Below, in pieces: positions 24,701-32,085 of a DNA stretch of 64,000 nt (the stretch's first letter is position 1; every line of letters starts with the position of its first letter). Made by a program: the position numbers and the translations under genes. The notes beneath the pieces were generated by a model. It was not told where the DNA came from, searched no databases, and saw nothing but the letters and a program-made list of their open reading frames with translations. Source of the DNA: Paenibacillus sp. BIHB 4019 (GTDB taxonomy: Bacteria > Bacillota > Bacilli > Paenibacillales > Paenibacillaceae); contig NZ_CP016808.1 in NCBI RefSeq assembly GCF_002741035.1, forward strand, positions 992,001 through 1,056,000, in the 5' to 3' direction.

Positions 24701-25253
24701 GGGTCGAGGTACTATCAAGCAGGGAGTACAGCTTTAGAAGCAGCAGCGTATTAATAATAACGCCTGTATCTCCAGCATCCTTTTTGCCAAAATTGCATTT
24801 GCTAACCCTGCTTTTCAGCTCATCCATAATCGCCTTATCGCCGGCAAATTTATGTATTTTCTCCATTCGTGGCAGCAGTGACTGCAAGCGCTGGCTTCCC
24901 GCTTTGCTTTTTCCTGCCAGCCCTAACGCATAATGCCCGTCGCCCAAGCAGATTGCGAGGCTGTATCCCTGCCAATAATAGCTTCGGCTAGCATTGAGTC
25001 CCATTCGCAGCATGAGTGCACCTGCACGAAAAAACACATCGCTGTCATCCTTCTTCGCAAGCTTCTCAAACAGATCCATCGAACGGTAGGCATATTGCAT
25101 GGAATCAGGCAGCAAATCCGGGAATTGCTCTGTTCTGCCCATTACATAATCGATAATGATTGCGCTGCGGTCCGTATTCTTCGAATATTCCTGCGAGAGT
25201 GCTTCTCCAAACTTTTCAAATAAGGCTTCAACATCCCTGTTTTCCGTTATCAT
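21708..25253 (-). CDS. DUF4132 domain protein, 1181 aa
   Basis: This very long, mostly helical cytosolic protein carries a C-terminal DUF4132 region. The N-terminal 850 residues look like alpha-alpha superhelical repeats, for example KALSYLSEPAALMAIDKIKR and RLNELRSYVNSDSLSNFAAE. DUF4132 features lie around 960-1110: WTALFVNNIVMQKFAVGLIW, FRYMEDGTF, KVGLVHPLELD and QPFEQLNRQIH. The domain has no proven activity. In some relatives it follows a WGR domain that binds nicked or modified DNA; no WGR is visible here. GGGAGGAACAGGATC precedes the ATG and the gap to the VWA gene is 20 bases. As the largest operon member it may be a scaffold or effector. No catalytic residues can be assigned with confidence. 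Confidence 0.9.
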   Translation of the reverse strand: MITENRDVEALFEKFGEALSQEYSKNTDRSAIIIDYVMGRTEQFPDLLPDSMQYAYRSMDLFEKLAKKDDSDVFFRAGALMLRMGLNASRSYYWQGYSLAICLGDGHYALGLAGKSKAGSQRLQSLLPRMEKIHKFAGDKAIMDELKSRVSKCNFGKKDAGDTGVIINTLLLLKLYSLLDSTSTHQFNSQRLASEFPEILQAVLAENTEQLRELLNAAVKPIIAYPFKAKENYSVRELSADFITGQREKTIAAHFPDLQAQETGEVSRTLFNRTLTQIHSALLYVINVKGSKQLFLDEPGDLGLALLDAVRTLHEVYPLEVRQHLLALDRRAKKPDELLEGIVPFEEPYELIERLSGELNSYMVPWSALQSYVLSVPDQALRAYEILRSAYYKAYLHKVLTDGGIALPDEAGTLTQAVFAVLRGQSEGGRHGLFLARYLEGETSFEDYWKDETNRSLFDPRNRDSRRKSLLVAVSFLPPDSPYIKRLAILITRPECDALTLVSEMYHSYSFSGQKLLELYGEDPEVSRERLLSGLLMLNGMRDYYYRSMPQTEYRSIIRNNLTDSLKQYKNLPTDSRLTVLEIAFEDRDALTLDQLTEAIRAGLLDSSKKASGAALAEFSRVPDETLYLTLYRTEKKAAIKELVLNSLRSVTGSKAAYQQLLETEKSEDWRTLIQILLETADLSPVHAHAALADQADAKKTARLSWLSVNDLPALMDLEGQQVDDRIKSYLMLQSMDHTTAPNERLNELRSYVNSDSLSNFAAELIQLWIQSEAPAKEKWVLYVGALFGDRRLIQILAPQIKEWTENSRGAMAAEAVKALSYLSEPAALMAIDKIKRTVKNRQVKGAAEEALQLAAENQGLTPEQLEDRLVTSLGFDDKGAQQFSYGERTFQVKVNRNLEVIVINEETGKPLKSLPVPGQKDDAELAAKAKADFNLLKKDLKTMVGIQAQRLEESLSKQRLWTAEEWTALFVNNIVMQKFAVGLIWGVYEQGSLTDTFRYMEDGTFNTVDEDEYELAADAKVGLVHPLELDQETLEGWKSQLDDYEIKQPFEQLNRQIHLVEEESQRSTVYEDLPRSELSPTAFPKALEKYGWYKGQAQDGGWYSELYKDYGDWLAELRFSGTSITYYEGLEDITLEQLQFHANEKGQYSYYSDIPALDLGKIPGRVFSETIYDILRASGR

Positions 25254-25273
25254 GATCCTGTTCCTCCCAAAAA

Positions 25274-26503
25274 TTAAGTTATAATATCGCCGATCCAGTC
25301 GGCCAGCTCATTCGGTGTAATCGCCGCTACGTGAGCCCCCATATTGGTGAGCATCTGCGCTGCGTGCTTGTTATAAACAGAGTCCCCGTTAAAATCGAGT
25401 GCGGTCAGCACGAGCAGCTTGCAGCCTGCATCCAATATATCTTTGCAGGCCTTATACATATGCTGAATCGGATAACCTTCCTCCAGATCGCTGACCAAAA
25501 TGTAAATCGTTTTTCCAGGGTTTTCAATCAGCGTCTCGCCATAGCGCAGCGCTTTGGCAATATGCGTACCGCCGCCTAGCTGAACGTTCATGAGCAGATC
25601 CACAGGGTCCTCCAGCCTGCTCGTCAAATCAACAACCTGGGTATCAAAAATAAATAAGTGAGTGCGCAGCGCATTCAGCTTGTAAAAAATGCTCGCCATC
25701 ACCGCGCTGTAAATGACCGAGTCCAGCATGCTCCCGCTCTCATCCACGCCAATAATAATGTTCCATTTGTTATGCGGCTGCACATTGCCGTCAAAATAAA
25801 GACGGTCGATGACAAATCTGCCTTTTGTGCGATCATAGTTTTTTAAATTTCGAGAAATGGTTTTCTTAAAATTTAAATTGCGCAGCGACTTCACAGAGCT
25901 GCTGGCGTAACGGCTGCGTTTGCCGAGTATGCTCGCTTTCGCCTGCGATTCGAGCTTCTGGCGCAAATCCTCCACTACCGCACGAACAATTTCCTTAGCG
26001 CTTCTTAACACATCGCCCTTCATTCGTCCTTTGAATTGCAGGATGTTCTTGAGCAGATTCATATTAGGCTCAAGCGATTGAAGCAGCTTCTTATCCGTGA
26101 GCAGCTCGGTCAGGCCATAGCGGTCCAGCGCCTGCTTCTCCAATATTTCCACCGTCTGCTTCGGAAATAATTCCCGCACCTTATGCAGCCACTTGGGGAC
26201 GGTAAGCTCTGAGGCGCCCCGCCCGCCTGTTTTCCTGTAGCCCTGCTCCTCGCCGTATTCGCGATCATATAAATAGGCAAGCAGCTCATCCATTTCTGTA
26301 TATGAAAAATGTTCAGCCGAATAGCCTTCCGCTTCGCATAAGCCTTCCTCGGCAGCCTCGCCGAGGATGAGCCGCCAGCGATTCAAAGCCTCGGCCGACG
26401 TGCGGCCGCTTGAAGCGGCGGGAGCACTTGAGGCTTGCCCCATTTCCCTATGCTCATGCTTGTATTCGCTTTGATCATCCTGCCTGTTCAACTCAGCATC
26501 CAT
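25274..26503 (-). CDS. VWA domain protein, partner of the MoxR ATPase
   Basis: This 409-residue protein has a helical N-terminal half and a von Willebrand A fold from about residue 247. The MIDAS metal site is intact: Asp254, Ser256 and Ser258 in GVDESGSM, a Thr in LGGGTHIAKAL and Asp in YILVSDLEEG. MIDAS domains bind partners through a divalent cation, and MoxR ATPases are known to act on such proteins. There is no signal peptide. The ATG lies eight bases after AAGGAG and overlaps the DUF5682 gene by 16 bases, so translation is coupled. It probably delivers clients to, or is remodelled by, the MoxR ATPase encoded at 28872. Confidence 0.93.
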   Translation of the reverse strand: MDAELNRQDDQSEYKHEHREMGQASSAPAASSGRTSAEALNRWRLILGEAAEEGLCEAEGYSAEHFSYTEMDELLAYLYDREYGEEQGYRKTGGRGASELTVPKWLHKVRELFPKQTVEILEKQALDRYGLTELLTDKKLLQSLEPNMNLLKNILQFKGRMKGDVLRSAKEIVRAVVEDLRQKLESQAKASILGKRSRYASSSVKSLRNLNFKKTISRNLKNYDRTKGRFVIDRLYFDGNVQPHNKWNIIIGVDESGSMLDSVIYSAVMASIFYKLNALRTHLFIFDTQVVDLTSRLEDPVDLLMNVQLGGGTHIAKALRYGETLIENPGKTIYILVSDLEEGYPIQHMYKACKDILDAGCKLLVLTALDFNGDSVYNKHAAQMLTNMGAHVAAITPNELADWIGDIIT

Positions 26504-28884
26504 GCGGCAAACTCCTTCCGTATGGCTTCATCTAGCGCCTTGGCCTGTATAAGGGTCTGCTCATCTATAGGCGGTATCTCCAGCTCTCCTGGGTCTGCTT
26601 GATGCAGTGTAGCGACCCGCTCTGCAATTAACGACGTCTCCATTGGCGTAAAATAGGTAAACGCAAGCCGCAGCTCCGGCACCATCGCAATAAAATCATC
26701 CGGAGGAAGCTCCTCGATTAAATAATTCAATTCGCCCAGCAGCAGATCATCGTACAAAAAAGCATCGCGCGCGATTTCAAACATCCCTTGCAAATATTTC
26801 GCCGTCTGCTTGGCCTGCTCCGGCGTTCCGCGAACGTAGCTTCTGGCGCGCTCCACCATCTCTTCACGCGTCCGGTCTCCAAGCGCTGCTAATATAGCTA
26901 TCGCCACTCCCTCCAATTGCGGGGAGAGCTTAGGGTCCGACAGCAGCTCGCTCAAATGCCCCCTAAATGTATCATTCTGAAAATGCTCTTCAGGCGACTC
27001 TGCAAGCATAGCCAGCAGCTTAAGCCCTTGTATAATCGCTGGATGCTCATTCGAATGGATGGCTGCGAGCCCCCGCAGCTTATCTACCGCATTGTTATAA
27101 GCTTCTGCTACGAGCAGCGGCAATTGTTCGTCTGCCGCAAGTCCCAGCAATCTGCCATGCTGGCGCAAACGATTTAATACCGTAAGCGTTTGGCAAAGCG
27201 ACAGAAAATTTCCGTCTTTGCGCAAAGCGGCCTGCACCTGCTCATATAACCGCCTCGCTGTATCCTGCAAGCCCATAAGAAGAGCCTGCAGCAGCGCATT
27301 CGCGATTTCGCCGCTATGGTGATCGGGAAGCTCCTGTATCCGTTCCCCGATTTTGCGTGCTGCCGCCTCCTTGAGCGTTCCTCCATACAGCGAGTTTTCG
27401 ATTAATCTCGCCTCAATGCGGGACGAATACGCGTAGACCCAAGTTTCACGAACGAGATTCATATGCCGATAGGCGACCCAATCTGGTCCAGACTCCCGAA
27501 CGGCAAAATCCGGAACGAGGAAGCTCGCGCATTGCAGCAGTTGGCTAAGCAGACGATGCTCCGCCTTGGCGTACAGATCAAGCACCTTCTTGTGCTTGCC
27601 GGTCGTCTTAATCTGAAGCCCTGACGCAGAGCAGCGATTCTTAAAATCTTCAACAATCGGCACCGTAAACGGATTGGGAGCGACAATGCCGATTTTATCC
27701 CCTGTCAGAAGCAGGCGCAGCTCCTCAAGCGGCTTGTCCGTTGCAAGCGTCCGCTCCCCCTTTACGAAGGAGGAAAGCGCGGCGTCCAAAAGCTCGTACA
27801 CCCCGCCTTCCCTTTTGCCCCGAAGCACCGCAAGCCCTTGAATCATGCTGTATGCCTCAATGGCATCGCTCGTCGAAACCTCCTCCTGGCCTTTGCGCAG
27901 CTTGCGCATCAGCTCGGATAACAAGGCGAGCGCTGTCTGGTTATAGGGCTCTGTTTTATGCTGCAGCAGCTTATTCCAAATCAGCTCATAATAGTTCACA
28001 TAAGGCATCCCGCTCGCATATCCATTCAAGCGATCCGCTTCTTCGAACGTGTAGACCATCGGATACAGCTGCTGCTGGATGGTTCCCCCTTTTTTTCCCT
28101 GCTGCTCCTTCTGCTGTTCTTCCCTCGCAGGCCTGCCTGCTTGGGCAGCTTCCAGCAGGCCGTACGTATGAAAGCCGCCAGTAATCACTAGAACACGCTT
28201 ATGCTTAGTCGCAGCTTGCTTGATGCACTCTCTCATATACGCCTCTCTCGCCATATCTCCAGAGGCATGAAGCTGTTCCTCCGAATAGCACATACGGGAT
28301 AACGCGCAGTAAGTAAATACATTCCGTACAAAAGCTTCCGTCGTTGCTGCTTGCCCTTCGATTTCGAACAGCTTTTCCCACAGCTCGTCAAAGCTGCGGC
28401 AGTTCATTTTACGGCATAAACGATTAATAAAATCGGAGCTGGCAAGCAAGGTTTCATCCTGGATGGACGTCTCCTGTTTTTCAGCTTTGGTTCTCGACTC
28501 GTGACTATAATCCAGATCAATAAATGCCGCCGGTATGCCAAGAAGCGCCGCTTCCTTCATAGCCACATACTCTGGGGAATAACTTAACAGAGGATAATAG
28601 CAAGCCGATCTTCCGCCTTGTTCATCCTCGTAAGTGCAATACAAACTGACGGGCGTCTCCGTCGCCTCATCCGCAAGCACCGGAATGAGCGGGGTGCCGC
28701 TCGCTGGCCCTTCGATCAAGATAATGTCCGGCTTATATTGCTTAATCACCTTTAGCAGATGAAAGGAGCACGCTGGGCTATGATGGCGGATGGGAAAATA
28801 CACGGTGCCGCTGCTCAGGTTAAACACCTGCTGATCAAATAAGGACGGCAGCTCCTTGTCAGCCTCGCCCGTTAACCAATCCAT
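26488..28884 (-). CDS. DUF5682 protein (ChaN/TIKI-like fold suspected), 798 aa
   Basis: The N-terminal 270 residues carry hallmark motifs of DUF5682: RHHSP at 33-37, IILIEGP with Glu58, and VLVITGGFHTYGLLEA. Conserved His/Glu sets like these recall the EreA/ChaN/TIKI superfamily, whose members include hydrolases and metal-dependent proteases. The remaining 500 residues are helical repeats without a known domain. The ATG follows GAGGAAA and overlaps the MoxR stop region by 13 bases. The protein is cytosolic. An enzyme acting on a small molecule or protein under control of the MoxR/VWA pair is plausible, but no activity is established. The fold relationship is inferred from motif pattern only. 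Confidence 0.85.
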   Translation of the reverse strand: MDWLTGEADKELPSLFDQQVFNLSSGTVYFPIRHHSPACSFHLLKVIKQYKPDIILIEGPASGTPLIPVLADEATETPVSLYCTYEDEQGGRSACYYPLLSYSPEYVAMKEAALLGIPAAFIDLDYSHESRTKAEKQETSIQDETLLASSDFINRLCRKMNCRSFDELWEKLFEIEGQAATTEAFVRNVFTYCALSRMCYSEEQLHASGDMAREAYMRECIKQAATKHKRVLVITGGFHTYGLLEAAQAGRPAREEQQKEQQGKKGGTIQQQLYPMVYTFEEADRLNGYASGMPYVNYYELIWNKLLQHKTEPYNQTALALLSELMRKLRKGQEEVSTSDAIEAYSMIQGLAVLRGKREGGVYELLDAALSSFVKGERTLATDKPLEELRLLLTGDKIGIVAPNPFTVPIVEDFKNRCSASGLQIKTTGKHKKVLDLYAKAEHRLLSQLLQCASFLVPDFAVRESGPDWVAYRHMNLVRETWVYAYSSRIEARLIENSLYGGTLKEAAARKIGERIQELPDHHSGEIANALLQALLMGLQDTARRLYEQVQAALRKDGNFLSLCQTLTVLNRLRQHGRLLGLAADEQLPLLVAEAYNNAVDKLRGLAAIHSNEHPAIIQGLKLLAMLAESPEEHFQNDTFRGHLSELLSDPKLSPQLEGVAIAILAALGDRTREEMVERARSYVRGTPEQAKQTAKYLQGMFEIARDAFLYDDLLLGELNYLIEELPPDDFIAMVPELRLAFTYFTPMETSLIAERVATLHQADPGELEIPPIDEQTLIQAKALDEAIRKEFAAWMLS

Positions 28885-29975
28885 TTTCTTTCCTCATAAT
28901 AGTCCTTCCATATCACATCTTCCTTGGAGCGTTCTTTGACGACCTTGGAGAAGTAGGTTTTCAGGATGGACAAATCCTTCTCATTTTCCTTGGCAATCGT
29001 TCCGAGCATATTTTGCACAAGCCGATCAAGCGAAATCGATTTATTTTCATAATAATAGGAGGTCATCGCGCTTTGAACATAGACAGAAACCGCTTCTGCC
29101 GTGCTCATGGAGGCTGCGGGGATGTCGATTTTGTAGCCTTCGCGCGTAATGCCGGAGCGGAGCTCCATAAATGTCGTCGCCAGCAGCTCGACCACATTCA
29201 GGTCAATTTCGGCGTCAACGCCACTATGCATAAGCAGGCTTCGGGCCCCATTTTCAATAATTTTCGCTTCCATCTTCATGCTGCTGACAGGCTTAATCGT
29301 CTCGAAATTGAATCGGCGCTTCAAGGCACCGCTCATTTCGTTGACGCCTTTGTCGCGAATATTCGCCGTTGCTATAACGTTAAAACCCGGCTTCGCAAAC
29401 AAGACGCCGCCGTCCAGCTCAGGAATGTTCATCACCTTGTCGCTCAAAATGCTAATTAAACTGTCCTGCGCTTCCGCTGGGCAGCGCGTAATTTCTTCAA
29501 AGCGGGTCATAATGCCCTGCTTCATTCCATTATATAAAGGCGCTGGCACAAGCGCGGCCTCGGATGGGCCTTTGTCCAGCAGCATCGCATAATTCCACGA
29601 GTATTTGATCATATCCTCCGTCGTCCCGGCTGTGCCTTGAATCGTATTCAGGCTCGTCCCCGATATAGCCGCTGACAACAGCTCGCTGAGCATCGTCTTC
29701 GCTGTGCCTGGATCTCCAACGAGCATTAAGCCCCGGTTGCCTGCCAAAGTGACAACGGCCCGTTCGATCAGCACATCGTTTCCGTAAAATTTGCGGGTAA
29801 TGGCGACTTCTTTGCCGTCCACGACAGCCGGCTTGTCTCTGCCAATTATAAAGTCACGCACATAGGCCGGAGACAGCAGCCACTCGGGCGGACGATTTCC
29901 GGTATCCTCTTCACGCAGCGCACGCAGCTCTGCTTCAAATAACATCTCAGCCGGCGGCTTGATCATATCCATCAT
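28872..29975 (-). CDS. MoxR-like AAA+ ATPase, first gene of the DUF5682/VWA/DUF4132 operon
   Basis: This 367-residue ATPase starts at the ATG ending at 29975, six bases after GGGAG; an upstream in-frame start at 30005 is rejected. Walker A is GDPGTAKT at 87-94. The Walker B equivalent reads TRFEEITR, with Glu where Asp is usual, followed by CPAEAQDSLISIL. Sensor 1 is NVIATANIRDKG and the arginine finger lies in ALKRRFNFE. It differs clearly from the other MoxR at 17474, so this is a second, separate system. Subfamily members form hexamers that work with VWA proteins. A promoter with TTGAAA-18-TATTAT lies upstream, and all five following genes are on the same strand with tiny gaps. Confidence 0.93.
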   Translation of the reverse strand: MMDMIKPPAEMLFEAELRALREEDTGNRPPEWLLSPAYVRDFIIGRDKPAVVDGKEVAITRKFYGNDVLIERAVVTLAGNRGLMLVGDPGTAKTMLSELLSAAISGTSLNTIQGTAGTTEDMIKYSWNYAMLLDKGPSEAALVPAPLYNGMKQGIMTRFEEITRCPAEAQDSLISILSDKVMNIPELDGGVLFAKPGFNVIATANIRDKGVNEMSGALKRRFNFETIKPVSSMKMEAKIIENGARSLLMHSGVDAEIDLNVVELLATTFMELRSGITREGYKIDIPAASMSTAEAVSVYVQSAMTSYYYENKSISLDRLVQNMLGTIAKENEKDLSILKTYFSKVVKERSKEDVIWKDYYEERKWIG

Positions 29976-30022
29976 TGTGGTCTCCCTTTCGCAAAAACAG
30001 ATCATATGTTCTTATTTTTTAT

Positions 30023-30052
30023 ATAATACCATAGCACACGCCGTTCTTTCAA
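30023..30052 (-). promoter_or_regulatory. Promoter of the six-gene MoxR/VWA operon
   Basis: On the minus strand TTGAAA (30052-30047) is followed after 18 bp by TATTAT (30028-30023), 48 bp before the start codon. No operator palindrome is obvious. Confidence 0.6.
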
Positions 30053-30257
30053 AATATTGGACAAAAATGGTTGTTTCGAACCATTCACTTAGCACCATCG
30101 GGCTAGATTTTTCGCTATAAAATAGGTCTCATCATTGATAACATTTTGGGATTATATGTATTTGTAATTGGGAGGGACTGTAGCTTACGATCATTCATTT
30201 ATTTGTCTATGGGGAATTAACGTGGTTGAAAGCTTGTTCGATTCGGCAAAATGGAAT

Positions 30258-30301
30258 GACCGCCCTCGCCCTGCCGGAAACCCTCAAGCGAGCGGCGGCC
30301 A
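30258..30301. terminator. Hairpin downstream of the serine hydrolase gene
   Basis: GACCGCCCTCGCC pairs with GGCGAGCGGCGGCC on the other arm. The stem is GC-rich but the T-run is weak, so termination is likely but not certain. The rest of 30053-30316 has no credible gene. Confidence 0.5.
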
Positions 30302-30316
30302 TCCCAAACTTCAAAA

Positions 30317-31786
30317 TTACTGTTCTGCCGCCAGCTTATGCACCTGCTGCAGCAGCTTTGTCATATCCATGCCGGCGTGGTTGCCGAGCAAAATAACCGT
30401 CATTCCGCTATCCAAATTACGCAGCATTCCTGTCGCATAGCCACTACCGCTGCCATTATGGAAAACGCCCTTCTCGCCGTTCAAGTTGATTGCAATCCAG
30501 CCGTATCCGTAATTTTTATCCGAATGCGGCGTGTACATCGCTTCAAGAGACTGCTTGCTTACCACTTTGCCCGCCCGAAGCGCATTATCCCATTTGAGCA
30601 AATCATCGACGGTCGAATACAGCGTTCCCGTACCCGACTGCGACACATAATACGGAGCCGCGGCCCATTCGTTATTTTTTTGCAAAATATAGCCCTGGAT
30701 GGTTGCGGTCGCAGGCGTAGCCGTACCAGAGTTTTTCATGCCCAGCGGAGTGAGAAAATGCTCGCTCACATAGTCGGCGTAGCTTTCGCCAGACAATTGC
30801 TCCAATACATAGGCCAGCAGAACATAGCCGTTATTGCTGTATAAATAAGTCGTGCCTGGCTCGTATTTCAGCTGCTTCGTCCGAAGCTCCGCGATCGTCT
30901 GCTCGATGGTAACGTCGCCGCTTCGTGTAAATTCAGATGGAAGCCCTGACGTATGCGACAGCAGCATATGAATAGTTATATCATCGCCGCGGGGAATACC
31001 CGTTACGTATTTGGACACCGGATCGGTTAGGCTCAGCTTTCCTTGCTCGACCAATTGCATAATGGATGCTGCTGTGAATGATTTTGTAATGGAAGCAATA
31101 CGCGACTTGGCGTCCGGACGATTCAATTTATTCGTTCCCGAAAAGCCATAGCCTTTGCGAAGCAGCACCTCGCCGTCCTTTGCTACAAGCGCCATGCCCG
31201 AGAAGCCTTCGCCCTTCAAATAGGCGTCAATCGCGGCATCCTCTTTGCTATACTTCGTAACTGCATCCGTCTGAATCCGGATCGTCAGAAGCTCCTTCGT
31301 CTGTGACAGCTGAAGCGACGCTTTGAGCGCATCCGTTACTGAACGCAGCGGGAGCATGAGCGTTCCTTTTATGTTTAGAGAAGGCGCGGACATGTTCATG
31401 GCCAGCCCGTCCACCGTTACTACGGAAGTTCCCGCCTGATGGACGATGACGTCTCCGTTCACTTTAATCGTTGCCGTTTGCGTCTTCCCATCCCATTCGA
31501 TATTGCCCGCAGCTGCCTTGCCTGCTTCACGAAGCGGCACGAATGTGGTGCCGTCCTTAATAAGCGGCTGCACATTCCATGCCACCGCTTTGCCATTTAC
31601 CTCGACTGCGATCGCCTTGCTGCTAGCCGGCTGCACTGCCTCTACCTGGCTGCTTGGTTGTGCAGCCGCCGCTGAACCGCCAGCACCAGCAAACGCTGAT
31701 ACGGCAGCCATTCCGATCAGGGCACTGCGCGCCACTGTGTGCCCGTTAAACCACCCTGCTATCTTCTTTCCTCTAATGCCTGTCAT
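30317..31786 (-). CDS. Secreted serine hydrolase (beta-lactamase/AmpC-like) with copper-amine-oxidase-like N-terminal domain
   Basis: This 489-residue protein is read from an ATG at 31786, ten bases after AAGGAG; a second ATG at 31810 is possible. A signal peptide (VARSALIGMAAVSAFAGAGG) is followed by a copper amine oxidase N-terminal-like domain (about 60-175), which in Firmicutes acts as a wall-associated module. The catalytic domain (about 190-489) has SITKS with nucleophile Ser232 and Lys235, the YSNNGY tyrosine motif and a C-terminal HNGSGSGYATG near the third motif. Class C-like hydrolases of this type include D-aminopeptidases, esterases and carboxypeptidases; resistance to beta-lactams cannot be claimed. 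It is a single gene. Confidence 0.9.
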   Translation of the reverse strand: MTGIRGKKIAGWFNGHTVARSALIGMAAVSAFAGAGGSAAAAQPSSQVEAVQPASSKAIAVEVNGKAVAWNVQPLIKDGTTFVPLREAGKAAAGNIEWDGKTQTATIKVNGDVIVHQAGTSVVTVDGLAMNMSAPSLNIKGTLMLPLRSVTDALKASLQLSQTKELLTIRIQTDAVTKYSKEDAAIDAYLKGEGFSGMALVAKDGEVLLRKGYGFSGTNKLNRPDAKSRIASITKSFTAASIMQLVEQGKLSLTDPVSKYVTGIPRGDDITIHMLLSHTSGLPSEFTRSGDVTIEQTIAELRTKQLKYEPGTTYLYSNNGYVLLAYVLEQLSGESYADYVSEHFLTPLGMKNSGTATPATATIQGYILQKNNEWAAAPYYVSQSGTGTLYSTVDDLLKWDNALRAGKVVSKQSLEAMYTPHSDKNYGYGWIAINLNGEKGVFHNGSGSGYATGMLRNLDSGMTVILLGNHAGMDMTKLLQQVHKLAAEQ

Positions 31787-31972
31787 TTCATGCCAACTCC
31801 TTCTTCTCATTCACCTACGCTTAAAGCTAAATCTACATGTTAGCCAAGCCTGCAATCCGTTCAACATACCTTCCTCTATTATAGACGCAGCAAATGGGAA
31901 AATGTAGCGGCTGCTATTTAAGTAAGTGTAGCCTAGCCCTACGTTAGCACCTGTAAAAACCCCTTACAAAAC

Positions 31973-32015
31973 AAATAAGCTCCACACAGAACTTATCGCC
32001 CGTGTGAAGCTTATT
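31973..32015 (-). terminator. Terminator of the cohesin-domain gene
   Basis: On the minus strand AATAAGCTTCACAC pairs with GTGTGGAGCTTATT and is followed by TGTTTTGT. It lies 70 bp after the stop at 32086. Confidence 0.8.
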
Positions 32016-32085
32016 ACTTCTTTCATTTCAAACATAAGCAAGCAATATATCCTATGCTTAGCTATCCATTCCTTAAGCGACCGGC

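Noticed and set aside
30168..30440. 90-codon plus-strand frame beyond the MoxR/VWA operon promoter
   Set aside because: It crosses a hairpin and overlaps the end of the serine hydrolase gene. It has no ribosome binding site or homology signal.
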